A stretch of 64,000 nucleotides of DNA from Mansonella perstans (Eukaryota > Nematoda > Chromadorea > Rhabditida > Onchocercidae), in NCBI GenBank assembly GCA_037074765.1, contig JBAMDO010000007.1, forward strand, positions 1 to 64,000, in the 5' to 3' direction. The notes under the pieces are model-generated. The model ran no database searches. It was not told where the DNA came from and saw nothing but the letters and a program-made list of their open reading frames with translations. Of this stretch, positions 28,552 through 41,674 are shown piece after piece. Both the position numbers and the translations under genes were made by a program. How positions within the stretch are numbered: position 1 is the stretch's first letter; the number at the start of each line of letters is the position of its first letter.

Positions 28552-31500
28552 ATGCTAATCAGGATAGCAAGGTTCAAAACTTCGAAAAGGTGTGTGGCAA
28601 GCACAGCTTCTTTATTAATCATTTTTCTATGGGTACTAGGCTGGACCGATTATATTTTTGAAAAGTCTTTTTCAAAATTTGAATGGCCACCATATGTAAA
28701 TGTTCAAGAGCAGGTACGTTCTAGTTTTCAAAAATTTCTGGTTAAAAATTTAAATTTCAGGAAGACATAACGAGGGTAAAAAATATATTTTAATATACTG
28801 GACGAATTAGGGACGGTAGAACTTCGAACTTCAGAAATAAGATCTTTTTGTTAAAGAAATTCAGTTTTTCTTGTATTCAGGAATATATTCGATAATTGTT
28901 TATTTTTTTTTTTAATTTTTCTAATCTTTATAAAAGTATTAGTTTACTGTAAATTGGTGCATATTACCGATGTTCAAATTCATTATTCGTTTGTGCAGGT
29001 ACTGCTAGAGTTAAATGGTCGGCCAGCGTCTTACGTGTACGAAAATGATTGGGCTAACTTTCAACCATTTCATATTCCGGTATGCGAGATTATCAGCGAA
29101 ATGAATAAGTTTTTACTGATTATTGTGAAATCTTCACCGTTGAATTTCTTAGTCAGTTTTTTGTAAACTTTCAAATTATCTTTATGAGATGCCATTAGCA
29201 TACATTCCAGAAACTGACCTTATGATTTTTTTGAAAAATTAGATGTCATATCCTTTTCTTGCAAATAGCTGTTTTTCCAGCATTTCGTTGTGCTGGAAAA
29301 ACACTAATATTACGACAGTTCGTTGAAGCTAGGATTTTAGTACTACAAATTGTAATAACATAGTTGTTTGCTTTGCTACTGAAATGTTCTAGACATTTTG
29401 GAGGGCAAATTTACGAAAATCAGAATTGTTATTTCATGATACTTTATGAAGTATTTAATTTCAGAAACGGCAAACAATACGTGTCACGTGGGGCTCAGTA
29501 CTCAATCATTCTGAATTTATTGTTAAAACAGTATTTGTGATTGGCCGAGAACCTTTTATTCAAAAAAATGAACAACTGCAAAAAGAAATTAATTTGCACA
29601 GAGATATACTAGTTGGAGATTATATCGATAGTTATCGAAATAATACGCTGAAAGTTTGTTGTTTTTACATTGCTTAAAGTATTCTAGAATAGAGCTGCGG
29701 TAGAAAACCCAATTTCACTCAATTTTTTTGACTTTTAATCAGCCTGATTTTTCACACACAAATTAAATCAGCTATCAGGAAAATCTCATCTGTTTTTGAA
29801 AGAAAGAAAAAAGAAATCTTCTGTTGAGAAAGATGAATAGATAGGGTTCTCAAGGAGATAGATAAGATTTCGCGACATTCTCAGTGGATGAAGCGTATTG
29901 AAGCTTACATTTTAAAGCTTATATGAAATTTGCAATGATTAAGTTTATTTGGCCAGCTAGATAATCCATGCTTCTTCCGGAAGCTTTTGAAGGCTAAAAG
30001 ATTTAATAGGGACTGAATTTACGATGAACGACAAAAGGCTCCCAAAAATTATTCCTGTGAGTTGTATCGATAATTACTGTATGCTTCTATGCTTGTTAAC
30101 GGCAGATTTCGAAAAATAATTCATTGATTCAGTTTGAGAACTCCGGGGTTATTACTGTATATCCTACATTATTTCATAAAAATTATCTAGAGTTTATAGT
30201 GGAAATATATGAAATATAACAGGAAAAAATTGGAAGATGAGTGTGGGAATTTAGAAGTGAAACTAGAAGACTGTGCGGATTACGTTCAAAGTGGACGCAA
30301 TCATTTTTATCTTAACATTTTTCTTTTCAGTTTTTGTCAGCGGTTCAGTTTTCATTCACTTATTGTCAGCAGCATACTGTTCCCTACGCATTTTTTGTCG
30401 ATGATGATTATTTGGTCTTAGTGCAAAATCTGGTAGCAGAAGTGAAAAAATACGATGTGAATGATCGGCTCTATATGGGTTGGAGATTTGATACGCGACC
30501 ATTTAGGACCAGATTTCACAAACATCGGGTAAACTATTCAGATCTTTGATTAATGACAACATAATTAATTTGCTATGGGATATGTAAGATCAATCAATTC
30601 ACGTGTAGAAATTCTTTTCGTTTTGGATTTGTACTGATAATTCGCTCTAATTTTAAATGGGGAGACAATCATAGATAAACATAATTATTAAACGTAAATT
30701 GATTGTTCACCGTGCTTTTAAAATCATATATCATAAAACTATCAGAGTAAGACGGAAGGTTATTCCTCATGACCTTTACAGTCCACATTTTTAGTCCATA
30801 AACAGCAGCCAGACTGCTGTTTGCTTTCGATGAAAACTAAAAGTGGATACCAAAATATTAATGCATAATTTAATCAGTTCTTAATATATGAAAAGTATAA
30901 AGTGTTTGGTATACTTAGAGTTGCTAGTAAAACGAGTGGTAGAATCATTCACTTTCTGTAAATGGAAGAATACTGCGAATGAAATGATGGATCATCGGAT
31001 CAGATATATTTATAAAAGATAAAGAGTGGAGAGGAGCAGAGCAATACGCGGCTTTTTTGTTTAGCTCAATATATAGGAATATGTTGTCTAAAAAAATTGG
31101 AACATCTGTTGAAGTCACTCTCACCAGATTTGATATAACGATTTAGATTGAAGAAAAAAAAAAACTGGTAGTGGACACAGCGGCTTAAATATCCTGTGGG
31201 AATATTGACAGTGGATGTCGAAGGAGAAGCAAACGCAAACTGAAAAACCAGGTCGAGATGCTTTTGATGAAATCGTCGATTAAGCCATGGAGCAAAGTGC
31301 GAAATATTCACTGCGACTCTAAGAACAAAATTCAGAATACATCGGTTTATAAGGAGCTAAAACTTTAAGAATTGGTACTTGTGAGAACATGAACTAGGAA
31401 AGAACTAAGACATTTCAGAATTTGTGTTGGAGAGATAACAGCTAGCCGAGTAATTAAGCAAACATTTTAATACATTCTGTCATCCAGTGTATTCATTTAT

Positions 31501-32025
31501 ACAACCATATTGTCATAATTGTGAATTTCGACTACCCAATGGTTTTAGCTAATTTTAAAATAAAAACGATTTCCATTAGTTAACAGAGAGCACTGAACAG
31601 CGCCAAAAAAAAAAGTAGTATGACAATTTTGTTCTCTGTTTTTGCCTGAATCTCAGAGTGTTGTTTATTAAATTAAAAAACAAAAGCTTGTTTTTGCATA
31701 AATTCACTTTCAGGTATCAGTTACAACATATCCTTTCAATCGCTATCCGCCTTATATATCTGCGGGTGCAGTGTTGCTATCATCACAAACCATTCGTGAA
31801 ATGTATTATGCCATACAGCATACGAGACTTTATTTCTATGACGATATTTATGCTGGCATATTGGCGAAGTCATTGAAGCTGGTTGTCAAACATAACGCAA
31901 ACATGCGCTTCTGGAAAACAGCGGTTGATGTAGAAGAGGCAAAAAGCCTAATTTGTGCACATGGATTTGAAGGAGAGCTTCTGAATTCAGTATATAATAA
32001 GTTCAAAGCTAAAGGGATTCTATAA
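28552..32025 (+). CDS. bre-5: Beta-1,3-glycosyltransferase, brainiac/BRE-5 type (313 aa, 5 exons)
   Basis: Exons: 28552-28713, 28999-29079, 29465-29653, 30331-30528 and 31714-32025. All phases are 0 and the total is 942 nt. It is a GT31 Golgi type II membrane protein. A basic N-terminus is followed by a hydrophobic anchor at about residues 14-31 (STASLLIIFLWVLGW). Then come the GT31 motif RQTIRVTWGS, a DxD metal site at 168-170 (FFVDDDYLVLV), YPPYISAGAVLLSS, the FYDDIYAGILAK motif at about 251-262, and a C-terminal CAHGF. Length, FDDIY-type motif and C-terminal HGF resemble fly Brainiac and C. elegans BRE-5 most closely. Those enzymes add GlcNAc to mannosyl-glucosylceramide in arthro-series glycolipids, so that substrate is inferred. 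The ATG was chosen as the first in frame after a splice acceptor. Orthology within the large GT31 family needs a tree. Confidence 0.85.
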
Positions 32026-33403
32026 TAAACTAAGAGAAATACACTAAGAAAGATAAAATCAAGAATCTTCGGGACGAATTGAAGGTTACAACTGCTTCAA
32101 TTTTATTCGCGTGTTACCTTAAGTAAATGAAGTTATGTATCGGTTACTTCTGTTGAAGAACATAATAACTAGAGATACTCAATCGAACAATCATATCTTT
32201 GTATATTATTCCACAGCATTTCTACGTATATGACACGTTAGCCAGAAAATTGAATTTCTTATTCAATGGTAAAGTAGTAGAACTCTTACAAGAAAAGGGT
32301 TCTTAATATATCCGATTTCATAGTGGTATGTTTACGTAGTGTTTCTAACCTATTTATTCAGCAAGAAAGAACATGTCGTCTTATCAAATGCATGCCAACA
32401 TTGAGAGAAAAAAACGATGTTTCGTCAAGCAAATGTAGAAAGGGAATCTTTCAACTGTAGTTGATATTGTTTTTGTTTATATCATGCGAATACAACAAAT
32501 TGTGTAACCTGACGTTACACTTTCCATTCCACTAAATTTATTGTTGAGCAGCTATTGCTTCGTTATTTTATTTTTAAGCCATTCATGTCGCTGGTAATGT
32601 GACAGCCGAGATACAACGCTTGTAATGCGATCTTTTCCGAATTTCTTGTTAGATTTGAGGTTGAAGCCTCAAGAAGCATTCAAAAATATATTTCGCAAAT
32701 CGCATTAAAAAACTTCGGGAAGAGTTTCTTGCGGGGTCTCTATTTCAGTCAAGTTTTCGTATGTCAACATCAGATTGGTAATTATGACTAAGTAATTCCG
32801 AATCGATTGTTTAGAAGGCAATGTTAAGTCGATATGGTTACGACATGATATGTGGTTTTGAATGGAAAGGAACTGGATGTTATTTCGAATCATTATTTAT
32901 TCCGAATCATTATCCTATTTTCATATTAAACAAAGTAATGCTTTGACGCTCTACATATAAGTGTGAATGTTAGCATTAGTGAAACAATGCTCTTCATAAT
33001 CATTTCCAGTCATTTATAAATGAGCTTACTATTTACAGTTTTTATGAAAATATTAATTTGCTTAACACAAACTTGAAATGAAATACAATTATAAGGAGCT
33101 ACACTGCACTGTCTCGAGCATTGTTCACTAACATAACCATTTATTTTGGTAATAGCTTCTTCAGTGACAAGGTAGCATGTCCACACTAAATAAAATATTG
33201 GTTCTTTGCTGTTAGCTTTTGCTTCACCTGTATAAAGTAGAAGCTTGTGTCTCTGCTGCACATCTTCAAACTAAAATCTAACAGTGTTAGTAAGTTTTAC
33301 GATGAAACGAACGTGAAAATCTCATTTCGAATCACTCCAAGATAACATTCTGAATCTTACAGAAACAAAAGGTATTAGGAAAAGGTACAATTATATCACT
33401 GTT
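32026..33403. other. Intergenic with one doubtful exon-like frame
   Basis: Mostly noncoding. On the minus strand, 33270-33010 is open for 86 codons after an ATTTTAG acceptor (EDVQQRHKLLLYTGEAKANS and a Cys-rich stretch, CSRQCSVAPYNC). It could be an alternative 3' exon of the minus-strand gene upstream of it or an unrelated relic. I do not recognise it. Confidence 0.4.
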
Positions 33404-35248
33404 TTAGAACGTTTTCTTTGAAACTTCACGAATCCATCGTTTGGTAAGCTCGGATTTCATCACAGGAGGTTCTGCTATGTAAACTGATCTTACACTTCTT
33501 TTTATCAAGCTCTAAAAAAACAGTATAATTTGTTCAGAGCTAAGCATATATGCCTCATATTCTGTTAAAGTATTTGGCGACTGAAGCATGATGAATTATT
33601 AGTAATTTGATAGTCAAAATCCCTTCTCGATTACCATTACAATCCTAATTGTTTAAGACATGTTTTGATATATTTGGTAAAGCAGGATATATACTCACGA
33701 TAGGAAAAAATCAGCTAAGATTTAAGTTACACATACATCATTTCTAATGCCATAGATCTTAATGACTTTCTGAAAAAAACAATGTCTAATGCTGAAACTT
33801 TGATACTACTGCTTTATAATATTTTATTTGCACATCCAATAAATAATTCGAAGCATACATTCGTTATTTGGTCCAGATTGTCCTTGCCTCTTATAGTATC
33901 ATCCATTGTTGTATCTTGGAATGTTAAAACATGCACCGGTTCCAAAAATGTTGTTGTGTCTTCATCTTGATCTACTGTAAATGAGCCCGTCAGGGATGTT
34001 GGCGGTCTATACGATTTCTCAACAAAAGTTCTGGTTGATTCTTCTTGTGCTGAAATTCATGAAGAAGCGAAAATATTATCAAAATGTTTGAATTACGATT
34101 TTTTTTTCAAATCTTTAAAAGATAATAGCTTTGTATTATATAGCACTTTTCCTTTTTTATGACAGAATAAAGATTAAAATGATTTTTAAAACATACCTTG
34201 TCTGAAAGCACTATTCTGATTATCTTTTGAAGTGCTCGCTGTTACTTGCAATCTTGAAGCTGGAGCTTCACTGCAAAAAAGCAACTATCACATACATCAA
34301 TTGGTCAAACAAATGAACAGATGACGCATCGCTAGTAGGTAATACGAAAACAAACGGAAGCAAAACTTACAAGTCAACAATAGACGTGGAAGGAAAAGAA
34401 ATAACTTGCTCCACTTTTTCGGTCAAATTGTCATCCAAGTTCGTATTCTTTGTACAATTCTCAGAGATATCTAAATTAATGTGGATTCGAATTAAGAACT
34501 TTGATTGTATGTTATACAAAAATAAAGGTTCAAACTGCTTAAAGATTTTTATATGTAAAACAAATTTTTGATCCAAATGATATAAAATTTAATTTCAGTA
34601 GTATTGTGTTAATATCAATCCTACCCTTTGCTTTTTTCACCACACTATCAATAGTTTCAACCATTTTTGTAAAATTAGTGCGTTCAGACAGCCTGGTCTC
34701 TAAACATTCAACTTCAGCTTGCATTTCATCTTTCACTGTCTTTAATGTGACCATCAAACTTTCGATCAATTTCGCAGTGTTTTCACAATCTTCGGTTCCC
34801 GTCTCCATATAACGCTGGAGAAATATTCATATATGAAAATCTCGTTATATTAAAAATAATTTGCTTAAAAATATTAATTATACTACACATTAATTACACA
34901 ATTAAAAATAATTTGCTTAAAAATATTAATTATACTACACATTAATGCTTAAAAATATTAATTATACTACACATTAATTACAGATAATTCTTCCATTATC
35001 TATGAACCAAATAGCAGAACAACTTACACAAGTGTCAAATTTTTCAAAATACATCCAATTAAATTAAGGTGCATAACTTCTCATACTTCTATTAATAAAT
35101 CATTGTAGAAAATAAAGTAACATACGCTATAAGTACATTGCTGTGCTTTTTCATTCATCACATCCCAACCACCTGCTTCTTGGAATTGTTTTAATTTTCC
35201 GTTAAGAAATTTTTGAATAACATCCATATATTGATCATCAGTTATCAT
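33404..35248 (-). CDS. Unrecognised polar, partly coiled-coil protein (261 aa, 6 exons)
   Basis: Exons: 35248-35126, 34814-34625, 34470-34371, 34270-34197, 34049-33859 and 33511-33404. All splice sites are GT-AG, phases agree, and the total is 786 nt, which makes a real gene likely. The start ATG opens a helical segment, DQYMDVIQKFLNGKLKQF. Residues about 42-105 are charged and heptad-like (ESLMVTLKTVKDEMQAEVEC), so probably coiled coil. The middle is Ser/Thr/Asp-rich and likely disordered. The end is basic (ELTKRWIREVSKKTF). No signal peptide or membrane segment. If the 34049 exon is not spliced at 33859 it reads to a TAA ending at 33814 instead, giving a different C-terminus. The pattern would suit a scaffold subunit of some complex, but no family is recognised and no function is claimed. 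Confidence 0.6.
34850..34980. repeat. Intronic tandem repeat, unit about 50 bp
   Basis: The block gcttaaaaatattaattata plus ctacacattaatt occurs three times. Two copies are separated by tacacaattaaaaataattt and the third is shortened. It lies in intron 1 of the polar-protein gene. Confidence 0.8.
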
Positions 35249-36503
35249 CGTCGTTATCTAATCTGCTTTTGAAATTAACCGTGACTAGTAAATAAATAAA
35301 TATCATTTAAAAAAAAAAAAAAAATGCTTTTAAAATGAGATGAAAAACGTTTTTTTTTTTTTTTTTTTTTTTCATTGTACAACAACATCTTTCTTTCCCT
35401 TAGTCCATATATACTGGTCATAAATATCATCATCGTAGAAAATCATAACATTGTTACACCTTGATTGCTATGATAAAATCTATGCAATATGCATAAATTA
35501 TCGAAGAAGAACTATAGAGCAGTTTATTGATATACTGGCAAGGACAAGAAGATAGATATTCGAAATATACTATAATATAGTCGGCAATAAATAAAACAAC
35601 AAATCATGATGATTGTCATTAGAGATTAGGTAGACTCAAAACTAAGAGACAAATAGGAAAAGCTTACAGTAAATTTAAAATAAAAATTACAGAGACACGC
35701 TTTGGTTATTGAAGTCCTACTACGGGCAAATCGATGGACAACGTACTTTGCCAGATTTGACAAAAATGTTTTTTTTTTTTTTACAGGATGTTACATTTAT
35801 CGCTTTAGAATAACTTATACACCATACTTCTTTCAAAAATGTTGTAAAATTTAAAATTTGAAATGTTACATCTCCCTATGGATAATCTACTGTCGTACAA
35901 ATAATCTAATGTCTCTGCTCTCAAACTACAATTCCATCACTAGCAAATAGCGTTTATCAGACGTTGATTTTGACTTGTCGAGCTTAAGAATGTCTATGAC
36001 TGTGTGCTATGTGTTATGACCTTTAACTTTGCTGTAATTTTTCCATGCAATAAAAAAAAAAAACTTATGGATAAATGCTATTCCATTTCATTGAAACTTC
36101 CACTATTGCCAAAGTGTTCTTATAAGGTTAATTTATTGGTAGTCAGTGGTCATTACTACCAAATGATATCCGTTTTCCTAATTTGATTAGTTGAGCGAAG
36201 TTATGCTTATCCTCCGTCTCTTAGCTATTCTTTCCTCATCCTACACATAGTTTACAAATAATAATATTCTGACAAAAATATACTCCTGAATTTATTTCCA
36301 ATGTAAATTCATTTTTCTACCGCTAACTGTAAAATTTAAAAATGAATTCGTTGCAAGACCTAACTGATCAATTAGTGTGACGTCGCATTTTGTCCACTCG
36401 AGAAGTGCGATTTGCCCATTGAACTTCTACGACATCATAATACGCGCGATAGCAATCTTCATTGTTTTCTGTTGTGGAAAAGAAGGAAATCTTTAAGATA
36501 GCA
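35249..36503. other. Divergent intergenic region
   Basis: Lies between a minus-strand gene and plus-strand pdi-6, so it should hold both promoters. It has long A and T homopolymers (about 35308-35325, 35349-35372 and 35768-35785). No coding sequence or clear motif was recognised. Confidence 0.5.
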
Positions 36504-39500
36504 ATGAAATCTTTTCTTTTAATAGGTAAGTTCTCTCATTCTGAACAATATTTTTCTTTTTCTCATGTCAATCATTTTTGAGTTGAACGTCGATATTTTT
36601 GTTAAGGAATGAATGACTGGAAAAAAAATGATTAGTATTAAACGTGCAGATAGAAAAAAAAAAAGAAAGAGGAAAATATTATATATTGGTCTGAAATGTA
36701 AATGTTTATGTGATGTAGAAAAAATTAAAATAATTTTATTGCTATAAATTTATATTGATATAAGATAAATCTAAGTATAATTATTTCGGAACAATTCAAG
36801 ATTGACTTCCTAAAATCCAAGATTGACTTCCTAGAATTCAGGACTGACTTCCTAGAATCCAAGATTGACTTCCTAGAATTTGCACTTTAAATACGTTTGC
36901 TGGAAATAGCTTTTTAAATGTGTGTTTTATAATGATTCTAATTATATTTATTATATTTACTAATTTCAATTTACTGCCTATTTGTCTTAGTTAGAAATTA
37001 CATATACTGCAGTTGTTATATAGGGTATGATTCGCTGATCTGTGATGTGTTTTAATTTGATTAGTTAAATATATAACATATAAACATACTCGATATATAA
37101 ATTGTAGAAAACTGAAGGTACTTTTGATACAATGCTAAATTCTTGTTATAATTCTTAATTTTGCCAATAAATTTACCTTTCGATTCATACTCGGCTACAG
37201 TCTATCAAAGTCCAACCAGTTTACTCCCGAACACAACTATTTGTTTGTACTGAATAAACAAAACTCCCAAACTTTTCTGATGACACGTGGTACTAGTTGA
37301 TTCACTGATTTTTGTTTTAGCTGCTAGTGAAATTTATTGAAGTCGGTTTTGATTAGGATATTACTTACTATTTCTTTTCTATCAAGAAATATTAATTGAA
37401 CTTTAGCTGTTCGAAATACAAGATTCCTCGGATACAAGATTCCTCGGAGTGTAAAACTGATATTAGTGAACTGATTTAAAGGGTAAGGTTATTTCTCACT
37501 GTGTACTTGCTGATAGTCTTTGCTATTAATAATTGATGTTGTAGTTTTGGTCGGATTATCACATGCACTTTATGACGGTAATCGTAATGTAATCCAATTA
37601 ACGGAGTCGACTTTCAACAACAAAGTTTTGAAAAGTGATGAAATATGGATTGTTGAGTTCTTTGCGCCATGGTAAGCTCTCAGCTATTTGTTATACTATT
37701 TTGGCTTTTCTCACAAACTTTTTTTTTGGAAGCAACTTCATTTTAACTTATTGCAGGTGTGGTCACTGCCAGAAGTTAGTTCCCGAATATATGAAGCTGG
37801 CAGATGCCTTGAAAGGTGTTATCAAAGTCGGAGCGGTAGACATGACGCAGCATCAGTCAGTAGGTGCACCTTATAATGTACAAGGTTTCCCTACAATCAA
37901 AATATTTGGTTCTAATAAGATGGCCCCAGTGGATTACCAAGGTTAGTTTTCCTATATTTATCGATTGCAGCTTTTGATCTGATAGACTTCATGTTCATGA
38001 TATAGATGATCCTCTTTATTTGTCTTTTCATTTTCTGTCGAAATCTTAGAGTTCTATTCATTCATTCAAACTGAAGGAATTAACGATTCTCACTGCTCGT
38101 CTCACTCTTAACATCTTCAATATCTGTGAAAGGCAACCATTTAAAAATTGCAGAAATTAAATCATTGAAGGTCCTCGAACTGCACAAGCAATGGCAGAAT
38201 CGCTAATAAATGAACTTCGAAAAACAGTAAATGCGAAATTGGGTGTTAGCGGTTCAGGCAAATCGAGTAGTTCTAGTGATAAGAAAGGCAGCGGTAAGCA
38301 TGTAATTGAATTGACCGATAGCAACTTTGAAGAGTTGGTGCTTCACAGTAAGGATATTTGGATTGTGGAATTCTTTGCACCGTGGTGTGGTCATTGTAAA
38401 GCTTTGAAACCACATTGGGAAATTGCTGCTTCGGAACTGGCTGGTAAAGTAAAGGTATAAGCTCTTATTTTTCATCATAATTTCTACAGTTTCATACAAA
38501 TATTGCTGAAATACCTGTCTACCTGTAGTTACGATCAGCCAAAAAAAAGCTATCCGTTCAAGTTGGCTGTTATCAAATATTATTGTTTTTGTATCAGTGA
38601 TTTTCACGAAATCAATATATATTCAGGTTGGTGCTTTGGATGCAACAGTGCATCAGGTGATGGCATCACGTTTCGGGATAAAAGGTTTTCCAACGATCAA
38701 ATTTTTTGCACCAGGTTCTGGTATTAATGACGCTGAAGATTATGTTGGTGGACGAACTAGTGATGATATTGTCCAGTATGCACTTAACAAAGTAAAAGTT
38801 TTGCTTTCACGCATACAGATATATTTATGTTGCTGGAGTGTAATTTTTAAATTTATCTGAATTATAAAATTTAAGCAGAGATTGCAGTGAAATAGTGACT
38901 ACTCGCTAGTGAAATAAAACGTAGAGGACATTATTTTTATATTTTTCAGGTTGCTGAAAATATGCCAGAACCAGAAGTTATGGAAGCAATTTCACAAGAA
39001 GTTGTCGAAAACGCTTGCAAAGAAAAGCAGCTTTGTATAATTGCTGTACTACCACATATTCTTGATTGTCAAAGTAGTTGCAGAAACGATTATTTAGAAG
39101 TACTATATTTTTCATTAGAGAACCTTTAAAAGCTTACGAAAAGGTTTTTGTAGTCCCTATCTTTGAGTTGCCATTTCACTCATTTACTTTTAGGTTTTGA
39201 AAGAATCGGCTAAAAAATTCAAACGAAATATGTGGGGTTGGATATGGACAGAAGCAGGTAAACAAACTCAACTGGAAGAAGCATTTGGCATGGGTGGTTT
39301 CGGTTATCCGGCTTTGGCAGCGCTGAGCTATCGTAAAATGAAATTTTCGATGTTAAAAGTTTGCTTTTATTCTTCCTAATACGATAATCTATTGTGAATT
39401 GCAATTTTCTGATCTATCGTTTCTGTAGCAAAGTTATCTTGAAATTCAGTATTTGCGACGGGATTTTTTTGAATAGCATCGTGTGAAAGTTATAAGCAAA

Positions 39501-39757
39501 ACGAATTTTTGTTGAATTAAAATTGAAGAATTGCGGATTTTCAGGGTTCATTTGGTGTTTCCGGAATCCAGGAATTTTTAAGGGATCTTTCTTATGGTAA
39601 AGGTCAAACGGCACCGGTGAAAGGTGCAGAGTTCCCAAAAATCTTGAATGTAGAACCATGGAATGGCAAGGATGGCGAGATGCCTGTTGAAGAAGATATC
39701 GACCTTTCAGATATTGATTTGGATAAGGAGGAGAAGCTGAGGAAAACTGAGTTGTAG
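36504..39757 (+). CDS. pdi-6: Protein disulfide isomerase A6/P5 (436 aa, 8 exons)
   Basis: Exons: 36504-36525, 37545-37671, 37757-37941, 38171-38454, 38627-38791, 38950-39099, 39194-39358 and 39545-39757. Phases agree and the total is 1311 nt. An ER oxidoreductase that forms and rearranges disulfides. Signal peptide [19 protein letters not shown] spans exons 1-2. Two a-type thioredoxin domains each carry WCGHC, with cysteines at 51/54 and 184/187. They are joined by a Gly/Ser/Lys linker ([15 protein letters not shown]). A b domain includes [12 protein letters not shown] and [20 protein letters not shown]. An acidic tail ends in KTEL, a KDEL-type retrieval signal. Domain order a-a'-b and length match PDIA6. 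The 22-nt first exon is supported by the phase and the signal peptide it completes. The acceptor at 38170 (TTGAAG) is weak but gives the only in-frame join. Confidence 0.95.
36797..36880. repeat. 21-bp tandem repeat in pdi-6 intron 1, 4 copies
   Basis: The unit aagattgacttcctagaatc is repeated four times with a few changes (aaaatcc, gaattca and gaatcc variants). Confidence 0.85.
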
Positions 39758-41674
39758 TTTAAGATTGACACTGAAAATACCTCTTCTTAAATTGCAGTTC
39801 CTTTTTACAGTGAATTATCAAAACGGTAACTTGCCTTATGGTTTACCTTGCTTTAATTTTTGTTTCTGTTTCTGCCAATGGCACATCTCATATTTATACT
39901 TATGAAATTTCCTCTTGGAATAGGAATTAACTTGAACTTGATCTTTATAAGAAATAGATTTTACTGCTGGTAATCTGCTCTGCATTTTTTAAATACATTT
40001 AACTAGCAAAGATTACTAAAAGTTTTTCGAATGATGTTAGCTTACAACACTGTTTTGTTCTAATGAACGCGAGTGATATATATCAGTGTTTTGTTGATCA
40101 TATCAAAAGCAAGATATCGGATACATTTCCATGTGTTGTCAACAGATGGATTCAGCTGTATTAGTAATGCTGTACAAATATATAGCCAGCATTGTTTTGA
40201 CTTCTTGTACTCTTCAAACTCAAACTTAAACTCAAGTTTCTCAAACTAAATCCCACAGGCTGTTGTTGTTTATTGTTCCATGTGTATGCATTATGTTTGA
40301 AAGCTATTTTATTCACTCAGCGTGTTTTATCTATTGTTTTATTATTGTTCCGGCACTATATATTGGATATTCATTCATATAAGCGTAAATCAGAAGCCCG
40401 GTATTACTAACTAGTGCAAAAAAATTTTCGTGGTACACGTCAGTTCCTACTATCAAGTTGTAAAACATGCTATTGATACCAGGTATTTCTTGAAGCTGCA
40501 TAGAGCAGTCGAATCACAATGTTTGCCTGAGGATCACGCTAAGACGTGGATTTGAAGTATTAGATGCACAATGTTCAAAATATTCAGCGGTACTGATATT
40601 TCAAAACATTAAGATATTCAACCGCATTGATTTCCAGATCGTTTTATTATGATATCGGGAAAGGGAAAAAATGGCAGCAAGAGTTGCGAACTGCGAGCTC
40701 CGCTGTCACAAACATCTAAAGTTAAATGTTTCAGTTTTTCATTGATGATCATAAGTCTAAAAAAAAAAGATCTGGTGGGGTTGAACAGCTAGTGCGAAAA
40801 TTAAATTCGCAAAGTTTCAAAATGATAGTAATACCATTCGTCATTAAACATATCTTAAAAAAAATAGTTTATATACTCAGTAACCTTTCACGGAAAAATG
40901 ACCATCCAATAAGTGGGTGGTTATCATTGGAGAGTTCGAAACCATTGAGTACATAAAGACGAAATTTGGGTTATAAATAAGAGATAAAAGAGCGTACTGA
41001 AAGAGTAGCACTTAAAGTGCATTTCAAAAACAACGCAACGTAAATCCTGCAAGAGTTCCTGAGTTTTTCATAGAAAATATCATGAATTAACTGCTTAAGT
41101 TTACGAAACTAAATATTTGTTGACTTAAAATGAAGTTGAATGTCATGCTACTTTTCATAAAAGCATAAACCTCATAAATCAAGAAAAGAGCAACTTAAAA
41201 TTAAGATTCTTTTTATAAATTGCCATTTATAAATTGACATGTTAAATAAAAAAGAAGATACACAATCTGAACAAACCTAAACTCACTTGAAAAAAACAGT
41301 GGGTTCAACATGCTCGAAATGAATTATAGCGAGAAGAAATACAATGGATTTTAAGGAATAATGGAGTTAATACAATATATAAAACCTGTGAAGCATTAAA
41401 GTTCAGTTTACTTCTGATTCTTCAGTGCCAAGTGGTATTTTCATTACAAACATTATGGCTCAACGATTAATGTTTTACAGTACTTGAAATCCCAGCTAGA
41501 GGCGTTGCAAAAAACATAAAACCCAGGAAAAAATTACCACTTGTTTAAAAGTTAGCTATTAAGCATCGATTATACGGAATTTTCAGCCCTCCATATATCA
41601 ATCTTTTAAACTTTTAAAAACTTCATGATAAAGTTCAACTCTCGTTATTTCTGATTAAGCGAAATCAGCAGATT
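39758..41674. other. Convergent intergenic region
   Basis: Lies between the 3' ends of pdi-6 (+) and the transposase-derived gene (-). No coding sequence recognised. A plus frame at 40726-40956 is Lys/Ser/Ile-rich and unsupported. Confidence 0.5.

Noticed and set aside
30209..30310. Charged frame (KKLEDECGNLEVKLEDCADY) inside a bre-5 intron
   Set aside because: No acceptor in phase. Including it would disrupt the conserved glycosyltransferase frame between exons 3 and 4.
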